14,655 bases of DNA from Bacteroidota bacterium (GCA_023457535.1 JAEWLN010000157.1:1-14655); one strand, 5' to 3'. Numbered from the stretch's first letter, positions 1-6,944 are shown. The notes: generated from the letters alone by a model not told the origin. Translations and numbers: made by a program.

Positions 1-407
1 CCTTTAGAGCGCCATGTTACGTTGGTGCCCCCGAGTGTATCGGTGAAAGTCCAGAAAACATCCGATACCGTACCGTTGTACGTCATTTTTTGGTGGATGC
101 TGTGGTCGTCGGTTATGGCAATATTGGAAACTTTGCCGTTTCCGTCGGTTCCGGTCCACGAGTAAGATCCGCCTTTGCCGACGGTGTGTTGCGGATAGGT
201 AAATTTCATTTGTGGATCATCGGCCTTCCACGACCCGAAATTTTCCCAGTTCCTAAAATCGTTTACATAATTGAAAACCGTGGACTTAGGCGATTTGATC
301 ACCCTGCTGCGCACCACTTCAAAATCGCCTTTTTGCGTAGCGACAAAAACCGACAGCGCAAAAAAGGCCAGCAAAAGCAACAAAAAAATGTATTTGAGGA
401 TTCTCAT
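1..407 (-). CDS. SRPBCC (START/polyketide-cyclase-like) family protein, 3' end outside window
   Basis: Reading leftward from ATG at 407 gives about 135 residues with no stop before the window edge, so the C-terminus is missing. The protein starts MRILKYIF followed by one long hydrophobic stretch (about residues 4-23), which looks like a membrane anchor or uncleaved signal. Next come the segments SRVIKSPKSTVFNYVNDFRN and WENFGSW, typical of the first strand and helices of SRPBCC ligand-binding folds, where a lipid-like or hydrophobic ligand sits in a deep cavity. The middle part (GKGGSYSWTGTDGNGK) also fits this fold. No catalytic residue can be named and the ligand is unknown. It is transcribed divergently from the downstream peptidase gene. 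Family assignment is by pattern recognition only. Confidence 0.75.
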   Translation of the reverse strand, partial: MRILKYIFLLLLLAFFALSVFVATQKGDFEVVRSRVIKSPKSTVFNYVNDFRNWENFGSWKADDPQMKFTYPQHTVGKGGSYSWTGTDGNGKVSNIAITDDHSIHQKMTYNGTVSDVFWTFTDTLGGTNVTWRSK

Positions 408-426
408 TCCGATGGATTTGGTGCAG

Positions 427-434
427 TAAAGTTA
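427..434 (-). promoter_or_regulatory. Possible -7 box (TAACTTTA) for the SRPBCC gene
   Basis: On the minus strand TAACTTTA lies about 20 nt before the ATG at 407. It matches TAnnTTTG in all but the last base. No clear -33 TTG is visible, so this is tentative. Confidence 0.3.
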
Positions 435-467
435 AAAATTTAATTGGTTTGTTACGTATTGAATTCT

Positions 468-495
468 TTTGCGCCTGATAGAATACCTATATTTG
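468..495 (+). promoter_or_regulatory. Bacteroidetes-type promoter of the M49 peptidase gene
   Basis: TTTG at 468-471 and TATATTTG at 488-495 are separated by 16 nt and match the -33 TTTG / -7 TAnnTTTG pattern. The -7 box ends 21 nt before the ATG at 517, giving a short 5' leader. Confidence 0.7.
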
Positions 496-516
496 TAAAC
501 AACCAAATTTCAAACC

Positions 517-2544
517 ATGAAAATAAGATTATGGACCCATGCGATGCTGTCCGCCGTTGCGCTGGCCGCGTGCAGCAAAAAGGAATCGGTAACGGAAAAA
601 CGCGTTTCATCCGATAATTTCGAATACAAAGTAGAAGAATTTGCCGACATCCAGGTGCTGCGCTATCAGATCACCGGCTGGGACAACCTCACGGCCAAAG
701 AGCAGGAACTCGTATACTACCTGACGCAGGCCGGAATGGCGGGTCGCGACATTTTCTGGGACCAGAATTACAAGCACAACCTCAAGATCCGCAAGGCGCT
801 CGAGAATATCTACACTTCGTACTCGGGCGACAAATCGTCCGAAAACTGGAAGCAGTTTGAAATCTACCTCAAACGCGTATGGTTTTCCAATGGCATTCAC
901 CATCATTATTCGACCGATAAGATCAAACCGGGCTTCGATAGCGCGTATTTAAAGCAGCTTCTGGCCGAGACGCAAACCTCGCTTGCGCCGGAAATCGTCG
1001 AGATTTTGTTCAATGACACCGACGCCAAGAAAGTAAACCTGGACGAATCCAAAGGACTTATCGCCGGATCTGCGGTGAATTTTTACGACAAAGGAATTAC
1101 TGACGCCGAGGCCGAAGCATTCTACAAAACCAAGAAAAGTCCCAACGAGCACCAACCGCTTTCATTTGGGCTCAACTCCAAACTGGTGCGCAACGCATCG
1201 GGCCAACTGGAGGAAAAAGTCTGGAAAAGCGGTGGCATGTACGGGCCGGCCATCGACAAGATCATTTTCTGGCTTGAAAAAGCCAAAAGCGTCGCCGAAA
1301 ATAAAAAGCAGGCCGATGCACTCGGACTTTTGATCCGGTATTACCAAACGGGCGATCTCAAAACCTGGGACGACTACAACATCGCATGGCTGCAGGCCAC
1401 AGAGGGCAACATCGATTATATTCAGGGTTTTGTCGAGGTATACAACGATCCGATCGGCTACCGCGGATCCTATGAAAGCGTCGTCCAGATCAAGGATTTC
1501 GATATGTCGGCCAAAATGGAAAAAATTTCGCACCAGGCGCAATGGTTCGAGGACAACTCGCCGCTCATGCCCGAACACAAGCGCAAGGACGTAGTGGGCG
1601 TATCGTATAAAACCGTCGTCGTTGCGGGAGAATCGGGTGATTCGTCGCCGAGCACGCCCATCGGGGTGAACCTTCCCAATGCCGACTGGATCCGTTCTGA
1701 TCACGGTTCCAAATCTGTATCGTTGGGCAATATTGTCGATGCGTATAATAACGTAGGCGGCACGAGCAAGCTCAAGGAATTTGCAAACGATCAGGAGGAA
1801 ATCGACCTAGACATGAAATATGGCGAACTCGCAGATAAGCTGCACACGGCCCTTCACGAGGTGGTAGGACACGCCTCGGGCCGTATCAACAAAGGTGTCG
1901 GGACGCCAAAGGAAACGCTCAAAGGTTATGCCTCAACACTTGAGGAAGGCCGCGCGGACCTTGTCGGGCTGTATTATCTGTACGATCCTAAACTCCAGGA
2001 ACTCGGGTTGGTCGACGATTGGAAAAAGGTCGGGATGGCCGCCTACAACGATTACATCCGAAATGGATTGATGACGCAGCTGATCCGCATCGAACCGGGT
2101 GCCAACATCGAGGAAGCGCACATGCGCAACCGGCAATGGGTCAGTGCGTGGGTGTTTGAAAGAGCACAAAAAGAGAAAGTGATCGAAAAACTCACGCGCA
2201 ACGGAAAAACGTATTTCAACATCACCGATTATGAAAAACTGCGCGCCCTGTTTGGTGAATTGCTCAAAGAAACGCAGCGCATTAAATCCGAGGGCGATTT
2301 CAAGGCCGCCAAGGCACTTGTTGAGAATTATGGCGTAAAGGTAGACCAGAAGCTGCACGCCGAAGTACTCAAACGCAACGAACAGTTCAAATCGCCGCCG
2401 TACAGCGGGTTTGTCAATCCGGTATTGGTTCCCAAGATGAAGGACGGCAAGATTGTTTCGATCGAAGTGACACAACCCAAAACCTTTGCCGAGCAAATGC
2501 TGTATTACTCCAAAAACTACAGCTTCCTGCCTGAAGAAAACTAA
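517..2544 (+). CDS. Dipeptidyl-peptidase III family zinc metallopeptidase (M49), lipoprotein
   Basis: A 675-residue protein with the M49 zinc signature: HEVVGH at residues 447-452 (ligands H447 and H452, catalytic E448) and EEGRAD at 476-481 (third ligand probably E477). M49 enzymes remove dipeptides from the N-terminus of oligopeptides, and bacterial members are close to this length. The motif is usually HELLGH and EECRAE, so the VV and EEGRAD forms are variants that keep every ligand. The N-terminus (MKIRLWTHAMLSAVALAAC) is a short lipoprotein signal with the lipidated Cys at position 19, which supports this start and places the enzyme in the envelope rather than the cytosol. It is monocistronic, with its own promoter and a strong terminator just after the stop. 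Peptide scavenging is a likely role; the exact substrate range cannot be read from the sequence. Confidence 0.93.
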   Translation: MKIRLWTHAMLSAVALAACSKKESVTEKRVSSDNFEYKVEEFADIQVLRYQITGWDNLTAKEQELVYYLTQAGMAGRDIFWDQNYKHNLKIRKALENIYTSYSGDKSSENWKQFEIYLKRVWFSNGIHHHYSTDKIKPGFDSAYLKQLLAETQTSLAPEIVEILFNDTDAKKVNLDESKGLIAGSAVNFYDKGITDAEAEAFYKTKKSPNEHQPLSFGLNSKLVRNASGQLEEKVWKSGGMYGPAIDKIIFWLEKAKSVAENKKQADALGLLIRYYQTGDLKTWDDYNIAWLQATEGNIDYIQGFVEVYNDPIGYRGSYESVVQIKDFDMSAKMEKISHQAQWFEDNSPLMPEHKRKDVVGVSYKTVVVAGESGDSSPSTPIGVNLPNADWIRSDHGSKSVSLGNIVDAYNNVGGTSKLKEFANDQEEIDLDMKYGELADKLHTALHEVVGHASGRINKGVGTPKETLKGYASTLEEGRADLVGLYYLYDPKLQELGLVDDWKKVGMAAYNDYIRNGLMTQLIRIEPGANIEEAHMRNRQWVSAWVFERAQKEKVIEKLTRNGKTYFNITDYEKLRALFGELLKETQRIKSEGDFKAAKALVENYGVKVDQKLHAEVLKRNEQFKSPPYSGFVNPVLVPKMKDGKIVSIEVTQPKTFAEQMLYYSKNYSFLPEEN

Positions 2545-2549
2545 TGGAT

Positions 2550-2576
2550 AAAGCCGCCTGACCCGCGGCTTTTTTT
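2550..2576 (+). terminator. Rho-independent terminator after the M49 peptidase gene
   Basis: AAAGCCGC (2550-2557) pairs with GCGGCTTT (2565-2572) across a 7-nt loop and runs into a seven-T tract. It starts 5 nt after the stop codon. Confidence 0.85.
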
Positions 2577-2763
2577 ATCGCTTGAGCGTAAATTTGATCA
2601 CAAACAGCAACGCGATGAACAGCAAAAAACCAATCAGCACCTGATAGCTTCCTTTGTAAAATCGTTTGTGAAGCCCGGCATCCTTGCGGTATACGTAGAT
2701 ACACGCGCCAATAAAGGCCAACAAAAATAAGCCCGCAAAAATAAGTTGTCCCTGTGAAAACAT
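2575..2763 (-). CDS. Small two-helix membrane protein (62 aa), function unknown
   Basis: Starting at ATG 2763 the product is 62 residues: MFSQGQLIF opens a hydrophobic helix (about 6-24), followed by a basic loop (YRKDAGLHKRFYKG) and a second hydrophobic helix (about 42-58) ending in KFTLKR. Both ends probably sit on the same side, with the positively charged loop most likely cytoplasmic. An upstream in-frame ATG at 2793 would add ten residues, but the promoter -7 box lies between the two ATGs (2781-2788), so 2763 is preferred. It resembles small conserved flavobacterial membrane proteins without known function. Its 3' end abuts the peptidase terminator, and it is divergent from the pyrophosphohydrolase-like gene. 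Confidence 0.72.
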   Translation of the reverse strand: MFSQGQLIFAGLFLLAFIGACIYVYRKDAGLHKRFYKGSYQVLIGFLLFIALLFVIKFTLKR

Positions 2764-2780
2764 GGTGTAAAAAATTTGCG

Positions 2781-2788
2781 CAAAGGTA
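2781..2788 (-). promoter_or_regulatory. -7 box TACCTTTG for the small membrane protein
   Basis: An exact TAnnTTTG match on the minus strand, 17 nt before the ATG at 2763. No convincing -33 TTG was seen. Confidence 0.55.
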
Positions 2789-2811
2789 GGCAATCGCGTG
2801 GACTTTCAGGT

Positions 2812-2819
2812 TAATTTTG
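2812..2819 (+). promoter_or_regulatory. -7 box TAATTTTG for the pyrophosphohydrolase-like gene
   Basis: An exact TAnnTTTG match 19 nt before the ATG at 2839. Together with the minus-strand box at 2781-2788 it forms a compact divergent promoter region of about 75 bp. Confidence 0.55.
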
Positions 2820-2838
2820 GAATCGGAAATCAATCAAC

Positions 2839-3222
2839 ATGAAAAAACAAATCAGTTCAGTAACCGCATTCCATGCCGCCTTCGGGCTGGGTTACAACGA
2901 TACGCCCCAAGCAGATTTAGGCGAAAGCAAAAACAAATTGCGCTTTAATTTGATGAAAGAAGAAAACGAGGAATACCTCGAAGCGGCGCAAAATAACGAC
3001 ATGATGGAAGTCGCCGACGCGCTGGGCGACATGATGTACATTTTGTGCGGGACGATCATCGAACACGGCATGCAGCACATCATCGAAGCGGTATTCGACG
3101 AAATTCAGCGATCCAACATGAGCAAACTCGGCCACGACGGCAAACCCATTTACCGCGAAGACGGAAAGGTGATGAAAGGCCCGAATTATTTTAAGCCCGA
3201 TTTTTCACAAATAATCAAATAG
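2839..3222 (+). CDS. All-alpha NTP pyrophosphohydrolase / PRA-PH-like protein
   Basis: A 127-residue protein with the acidic metal-binding pattern of the all-alpha NTP-pyrophosphatase superfamily (MazG, phosphoribosyl-ATP pyrophosphohydrolase-like): KEENEEYLEA (E41, E42, E45) followed by EVADALGD (E57, D60, D64). Such enzymes hydrolyse nucleotide triphosphates or related pyrophosphates using Mg2+. The C-terminal part (SNMSKLG, then GPNYFKPD) is typical of the small stand-alone members often found in Bacteroidetes and phages. The substrate cannot be told from sequence; house-cleaning of non-canonical nucleotides is an inference. It is not next to his genes, so a role in histidine synthesis is unlikely. 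It has its own promoter; no clear hairpin terminator is seen after the stop, only a T run at 3224-3230. Confidence 0.82.
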   Translation: MKKQISSVTAFHAAFGLGYNDTPQADLGESKNKLRFNLMKEENEEYLEAAQNNDMMEVADALGDMMYILCGTIIEHGMQHIIEAVFDEIQRSNMSKLGHDGKPIYREDGKVMKGPNYFKPDFSQIIK

Positions 3223-3354
3223 GTTTTTTTGGCCGATGGCGGATCGGGATGGAGGGTGGATCAAATCGCAACGCCTTATCCCCTTGCCATAAATTGACGC
3301 CCCGTTCATCCGAAAATCCAGGTCTGGCTAATGTCCGATAATCCAAGTGCAAAC

Positions 3355-4422
3355 CTATACCTCGACGGTCCATCCAAAGGTATCCTCGGTGAGTCTATAC
3401 TGGATTTTGGTCAGTTTATCTTTCAATTGCAACGCGTACGAATCGGCCATTTCGGGTAACTCGTAATAAACGTCTTTGTACGAAAACCCTACGATCGGAT
3501 TCACGACCGCGGCCGTGCCTGCTCCAAAGATTTCTTTAAGGCTGCCGTCTTTCATTCCTTGTACCAATTCGTCGACGAGTACCGGTCTTTCAATCGCCTC
3601 GATGCCGTCGCGCCGCGCCAGGTCGATCAGGCTTTTGCGCGTGATCCCGTCCAGGATGCGTTCGCTGACCGGCGCGGTGACCAGTGTGTCGTTGATGCGG
3701 AAAAATACGTTCATCGTGCCGGCTTCCTCAAGCTTGGTATGTGTGGCGTCATCGGTCCAGATGATTTGCTGAAATCCTTGTTCGTTGGCGAGTTTGGTCG
3801 GGTAGAATTGCGCCGAATAATTGCCCGCCGCTTTGGCCGCACCAATTCCGCCATTGGCCGCACGGCTGTAATGCTCGGCAATGAGCACTTTAACCTCGCC
3901 CGAATAATAGGATTTTGCAGGCGACAGGATGATCATAAAACGGAATTGCGTAGACGGTGCCGCCACAACGCCGCTTCCAATCGCGATCATAAAAGGCCGG
4001 ATGTACAGCGAATTGCCAAAACCGGGTTTGACCCAGTCGCGCTCCATGTCGATCAGTTGGTGCAATCCGCTCATGAAAATATCTTCCGGGATTTCCGGCA
4101 TGGCCATACGCACGGCCGATTTATTGAAACGATCGTGGTTCTGGTCCGGCCTGAACAGCCATACCTGACCCTCCTGGTCTTTGTAAGCTTTCATGCCTTC
4201 AAAAATCGCCTGCCCATAATGGAACACCTTTGCCGACGGATCCAGTAAAAACGGCTCGTATGGCTTGATTTGCGGACGTTGCCATTGGCCCTGGCGAAAA
4301 TCGCATACGAACATATGGTCTGTAAAAGTGGATCCGAACGTAAGGTTGTCGAAATCGACCGAAGCGATTCTGGATTGCGGCACTTTTACGATATCGATTT
4401 CGCGGGAAGTATTGGAATTCAT
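3355..4422 (-). CDS. ilvE: Branched-chain amino acid aminotransferase
   Basis: A 355-residue fold-type IV PLP enzyme. It transfers the amino group between glutamate and the 2-oxo acids of leucine, isoleucine and valine, as the last step of their synthesis and the first step of their breakdown. Visible landmarks: FHYGQAIFEGMKAY (about 67-80), SLYIRPFM (138-145), the PLP lysine in AAKAAGNYSA (K197), and EEAGTMNVFF (232-241), whose Glu and Gly-Thr bind the cofactor ring and phosphate. Length and motifs fit the larger BCAT group also found in eukaryotes. The start at 4422 gives a normal N-terminus. It stands alone, without other ilv or leu genes nearby, and has a possible promoter about 80 nt upstream. 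The assignment is firm; preference among substrates is not readable. Confidence 0.95.
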   Translation of the reverse strand: MNSNTSREIDIVKVPQSRIASVDFDNLTFGSTFTDHMFVCDFRQGQWQRPQIKPYEPFLLDPSAKVFHYGQAIFEGMKAYKDQEGQVWLFRPDQNHDRFNKSAVRMAMPEIPEDIFMSGLHQLIDMERDWVKPGFGNSLYIRPFMIAIGSGVVAAPSTQFRFMIILSPAKSYYSGEVKVLIAEHYSRAANGGIGAAKAAGNYSAQFYPTKLANEQGFQQIIWTDDATHTKLEEAGTMNVFFRINDTLVTAPVSERILDGITRKSLIDLARRDGIEAIERPVLVDELVQGMKDGSLKEIFGAGTAAVVNPIVGFSYKDVYYELPEMADSYALQLKDKLTKIQYRLTEDTFGWTVEV

Positions 4423-4499
4423 GAATTTAGATGTTAAATAATTTTATTCGTTTGATAATCAATCTTTTGAATGTTTTTTATCCGATTGGGGATACCGGG

Positions 4500-4507
4500 C
4501 TAAAGTA
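4500..4507 (-). promoter_or_regulatory. Possible -7 box (TACTTTAG) for ilvE
   Basis: On the minus strand TACTTTAG matches TAnnTTTG at 7 of 8 positions and lies 77 nt before the ATG. A T-rich stretch precedes it in place of a clear -33 TTG. Tentative. Confidence 0.35.
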
Positions 4508-4642
4508 ATAAAAAAAAAACCTTACACCCAGCGGCCCAGGCTGAATTATTTTTACTTCCGGCTGCACGGCATAAAGAAGTTCCGGTCGTTGCGAAAATCA
4601 CTATAAATTCCACAAAAAAATGCGGTAGTCTGAAAAAACAGC

Positions 4643-4650
4643 TATTTTTG
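4643..4650 (+). promoter_or_regulatory. -7 box TATTTTTG for the DUF4920-haem protein-mnmD operon
   Basis: An exact TAnnTTTG match 28 nt before the ATG at 4679. The -33 region is not clear. It is the only good candidate in the 256-bp gap between ilvE and this operon. Confidence 0.55.
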
Positions 4651-4678
4651 CGACTGTCTAAAGTTCAAAATCAATCCA

Positions 4679-5305
4679 ATGAGAAAAATAGTGTTGCTCG
4701 CATGCGCCGTGGCGCTCGGCAGTTGTAAAAAAGAATCGCATGAGGTCAAGGTTGACGAAACAAAGGTGGAAACGCCAATGGATTCGATTGCCGTTCAGGA
4801 CACCGTAGCCATCGCACCCCAATCGGATGTTGCGCCACAGTCCGCGCCGACAGCAGATATTGACCAAAAAACAGCCGTCAAGACCGAGGCTGCACCGCTA
4901 CTCAAATATGCCGCATTCGGGTCAAAAATCACGGCCGATAACGCGCTCACCAAGGAACAAATGACCCAAAAGTACGCGTCGCTCAAAAAAGGCGATACGA
5001 TCAATGTGAAATTCAAGTCAAAAATCAGGTCGGTCTGCAAAAAGAAAGGCTGCTGGATGAAAATGGATCTGGCCGATAATAAAGAGTCGTTCATCAGATT
5101 CAAGGATTACGGATTTTTCGTGCCGCTCAATGCCGACAATGCCGACGCGGTGGTAAGCGGAAAGGCTTTCCTGGACGTCATTTCAGTGGATGAATTAAAA
5201 CATTACGCCAAGGACGGCGGCAAATCGCAGGAAGAAATCGATAAGATCAAAGAACCAAAAGTGACTTATGCGTTCCAGGCCGATGGCGTACTGATTCAGG
5301 AATAA
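4679..5305 (+). CDS. DUF4920-type lipoprotein
   Basis: A 208-residue predicted lipoprotein: MRKIVLLACAVALGSC with lipidated Cys16. A long low-complexity linker (about 17-75) rich in Val, Asp, Pro, Ala and Gln follows, then a compact C-terminal domain. That domain holds a two-cysteine motif, CKKKGCWM (C120, C125), and RFKDYGFFVP (140-149), which I recognise as characteristic of DUF4920 proteins. The biochemical role of DUF4920 is not established. The conserved Cys pair and Trp would suit metal or redox chemistry, which is inference. Its stop overlaps the next start by one base (TAATG), so it is probably translationally coupled to the haem lipoprotein. Envelope location is predicted from the lipobox. 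Confidence 0.8.
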   Translation: MRKIVLLACAVALGSCKKESHEVKVDETKVETPMDSIAVQDTVAIAPQSDVAPQSAPTADIDQKTAVKTEAAPLLKYAAFGSKITADNALTKEQMTQKYASLKKGDTINVKFKSKIRSVCKKKGCWMKMDLADNKESFIRFKDYGFFVPLNADNADAVVSGKAFLDVISVDELKHYAKDGGKSQEEIDKIKEPKVTYAFQADGVLIQE

Positions 5306-5757
5306 TGAACAAAACAATACTTTTTTTGACGGCACTTTTGGTGTGCGCTTGCCAATCGGAGCAAAAACCGCCTGCCGATGCGGTGGCGGCCAAAGATTCC
5401 ACGACGGTTTCGGGCAAAAAGTTCGAAATGTATGAAATGTCTGAGATGTCGCTGCTCATGGAACAAATGTACGTAGACAACCAGCGGCTCGCAGAACGCA
5501 TCCGCAAAGGCGATACGATCGGGCCGTTTCCGAGCCATTTTCTCAAGATCCATCGCGCGGTAATGACCGATGAGTCCGAGAACGATACTTTTTTTAAGCA
5601 ACAGGCTTCGCAATTCATCCACGCGCAGGAAATGATCTACAAAGACCCGGCAAACGCCAAACAACATTTCAACAAAGGCGTCGATGCGTGCCTTTCGTGC
5701 CATCAGGTAAAATGCGCAGGGCCCATTCCGCGTATCAAAAAACTTTACATCCAATAG
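5305..5757 (+). CDS. Small haem-binding lipoprotein, cytochrome c'-like layout
   Basis: 150 residues starting MNKTILFLTALLVCAC (lipidated Cys16). One c-type haem-attachment motif sits near the C-terminus: CLSCH at 129-133, with a further Cys at 137 and the tail PIPRIKKLYI. The region in between is helical and Met/Gln/Lys-rich. A single CxxCH close to the C-terminus of a helical protein resembles the four-helix cytochrome c'/c556 type, where the motif is in the last helix. That comparison is inference. Covalent haem would be attached outside the cytoplasm, in agreement with the lipoprotein signal. Start and stop each overlap a neighbour by one base (TAATG and TAGTG). Possible roles are electron transfer or small-ligand binding; no partner is identified. 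Confidence 0.8.
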   Translation: MNKTILFLTALLVCACQSEQKPPADAVAAKDSTTVSGKKFEMYEMSEMSLLMEQMYVDNQRLAERIRKGDTIGPFPSHFLKIHRAVMTDESENDTFFKQQASQFIHAQEMIYKDPANAKQHFNKGVDACLSCHQVKCAGPIPRIKKLYIQ

Positions 5758-6428
5758 TGGAACGCCAGATTATCCAAACCTCCGACGGTTCGACAACCAT
5801 CCACCTTCCGCAGTGGGATGAATCGTATCATTCCAGGCACGGCGCGATACAGGAAGCGCGGCACGTCTTTATCAGAAATGGCTTTACGCTGGTGCCGTCC
5901 GATCGCATTTCAATACTCGAAATCGGTTTTGGAACGGGCCTCAATGCGTTGATTACATTTCTCGCGTCTGTTGCGACGGGGAAATCTGTCGATTACACGG
6001 GTGTGGAAGCCTATCCGGTGTCCGCCCACGAGGTGCTGCAGATGAATTATGTGGAGGCACTCGGAACCCATGCTTGTGCCGGGATTTTTGAACAGATGCA
6101 CCAAAGCGCGTGGGAAGTACCGATGGGTATCGGATCGGGCGCAACCGAATTTACACTGACCAAGCGCAAGCAATTTTTTCACCAAATTGACGATGTGGAT
6201 CGGTTTGACCTGATCTATTTTGATGCATTCGGCTTTCGCGTTCAACCCGAATTGTGGTCGCATGAAATTTTCGGGATCATGTACCGGGCGCTTCGTCCGG
6301 GTGGAATTTTGGTTACGTATGCTGCGCGCAGCGTGATCAAGCGCAACATGAGCGCCGCCGGTTTCACGGTCGACAAATGCCCGGGACCGCCCGGAAAGCG
6401 CGAAATGTTCCGCGCGACAAAGCCTTAA
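5757..6428 (+). CDS. mnmD: tRNA 5-methylaminomethyl-2-thiouridine methyltransferase MnmD
   Basis: Starting at GTG 5757 the product is 223 residues and begins MERQIIQTSDGSTTIHLP, a typical N-terminus for this family. A longer reading from ATG 5688 would lie inside the haem-protein gene, so GTG with its one-base TAGTG overlap is preferred. Motifs: YHSRHGA (24-30), the SAM-binding loop EIGFGTGLN (55-63), and DLIYFDAFGF (151-160), which corresponds to the catalytic Asp-rich segment of the MnmC methyltransferase domain. The enzyme makes mnm5s2U at wobble position 34 of tRNA from the nm5 intermediate with S-adenosylmethionine. In enterobacteria it is fused to an FAD oxidase (MnmC); here it is free-standing. 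Its place at the end of an operon with two envelope proteins has no obvious functional reason. Confidence 0.92.
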   Translation: MERQIIQTSDGSTTIHLPQWDESYHSRHGAIQEARHVFIRNGFTLVPSDRISILEIGFGTGLNALITFLASVATGKSVDYTGVEAYPVSAHEVLQMNYVEALGTHACAGIFEQMHQSAWEVPMGIGSGATEFTLTKRKQFFHQIDDVDRFDLIYFDAFGFRVQPELWSHEIFGIMYRALRPGGILVTYAARSVIKRNMSAAGFTVDKCPGPPGKREMFRATKP

Positions 6429-6500
6429 GCACGCGGTTTAAAAATTAGTTTTCACGAGATTCCGCACGGGTTTGGACGCATTTCCCAATTAACTTTTATT

Positions 6501-6533
6501 TTGTAAATCGGTCCTGATTTTTGCCTACATTTG
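6501..6533 (+). promoter_or_regulatory. Promoter of the first tandem small-protein gene
   Basis: The exact -7 box TACATTTG is at 6526-6533. A TTG at 6501-6503, 22 nt upstream, may be the -33 element. The box lies 32 nt before the ATG at 6566 and would be inside the gene if the in-frame TTG at 6521 were the start, so that start is rejected. Confidence 0.6.
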
Positions 6534-6565
6534 GATTAACCAATTTGATTAAACTGTATTTATCC

Positions 6566-6763
6566 ATGAAAAGAACGATGTTTGCGTATACTAAAACGAT
6601 CCTTGAACGGGTGAGTTTCGATCCGAAACTGTTCTGCAAGGAGTTGGAAAAAGCGCTAAAGGTCTTATTACCTTATGAAGTGGAACAACTTACCGAATGG
6701 CTGCTCAGTTTTACGGTCGAAAAACCGGAATTGCGCCAGTGCCTGATTTACATCAACAAATAA
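6566..6763 (+). CDS. Small conserved protein, tandem copy A (65 aa), function unknown
   Basis: A 65-residue soluble protein with charged, amphipathic helical segments: YTKTILERVSFDPKLFCKEL (8-27), EKALKVLLPYEVEQLTEWLL (28-47) and TVEKPEL (50-56). It has no signal peptide, membrane helix or metal motif apart from a single Cys24. It aligns without gaps to the product of the gene at 7007-7201, with about 40 of the first 64 positions identical. The alignment starts exactly at ATG 6566, which supports this start over ATG 6578. I recognise the pattern FDPxLFxKEL...LLPYE as recurring in small uncharacterised Bacteroidetes proteins, but know no function. It is an independent unit with its own promoter and terminator. 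Confidence 0.8.
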   Translation: MKRTMFAYTKTILERVSFDPKLFCKELEKALKVLLPYEVEQLTEWLLSFTVEKPELRQCLIYINK

Positions 6764-6767
6764 AACT

Positions 6768-6794
6768 AAAGGGACTTAAACGGTCCCTTTTTTT
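6768..6794 (+). terminator. Rho-independent terminator after tandem copy A
   Basis: AAAGGGAC (6768-6775) pairs with GTCCCTTT (6783-6790) around a 7-nt loop, followed by T to 6794. It starts 5 nt after the stop codon. Confidence 0.88.
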
Positions 6795-6881
6795 AATGTA
6801 GCCGTCCCGTCTGATCGATGGGATTTTGTCATTTATATTGTATCGCTAACAATATTTATTGTAATATTTACCTTTCAAAAA

Positions 6882-6914
6882 TTGAATAAAAGTGTATTTT
6901 AACGAATATTTTTG
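6882..6914 (+). promoter_or_regulatory. Promoter of the second tandem small-protein gene
   Basis: The exact -7 box TATTTTTG (6907-6914) has a TTG at 6882-6884, 22 nt upstream, the same spacing as in the promoter of copy A. The box is 92 nt before the ATG at 7007, so the transcript would have a leader of roughly 85 nt, much longer than at other genes here. Confidence 0.55.
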
Positions 6915-6916
6915 CA

Positions 6917-6944
6917 TTTTATCGGTAAAATATTTTGTCGGTAA
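6917..6944 (+). repeat. Two 12-bp direct repeats in the leader of tandem copy B
   Basis: TTTTATCGGTAA (6917-6928) and TTTTGTCGGTAA (6933-6944) differ at one base and are spaced 16 bp start to start. They lie just downstream of the -7 box. The first unit also sits in a perfect small inverted repeat, ATTTTA-TCGG-TAAAAT (6916-6931). They could be an operator at the transcription start or an RNA element; nothing shows which. Confidence 0.5.

Noticed and set aside
1162..1704. A 180-codon antisense open frame inside the M49 peptidase gene, and similar long antisense frames in ilvE, SulP and mnmD.
   Set aside because: They lie wholly inside genes with unmistakable motifs, have no promoter box or recognisable protein features, and are expected as shadows of the coding strand.
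3223..3354. The gap between the pyrophosphohydrolase-like gene and ilvE as a possible small gene or RNA.
   Set aside because: No open frame with a promoter box, no strong hairpin and no repeat; only a T run after the first stop codon.
4479..4494. A TATCC/GGATA hairpin near the 5' end of the ilvE leader, as an attenuator or riboswitch.
   Set aside because: Only five base pairs, no leader peptide with Ile/Leu/Val codons, no T tract after it and no known riboswitch core.
6521..6565. An in-frame TTG at 6521 would extend tandem copy A by 15 residues.
   Set aside because: The extension covers the promoter -7 box TACATTTG and has no counterpart in the paralogue, whereas ATG 6566 makes both proteins align from residue 1.
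6835..6868. ATATTGT/ACAATAT inverted repeat and AATATT copies upstream of the tandem copy B promoter, as an operator.
   Set aside because: The region is so AT-rich that such short inverted repeats are expected by chance. Without comparison to relatives it cannot be supported.
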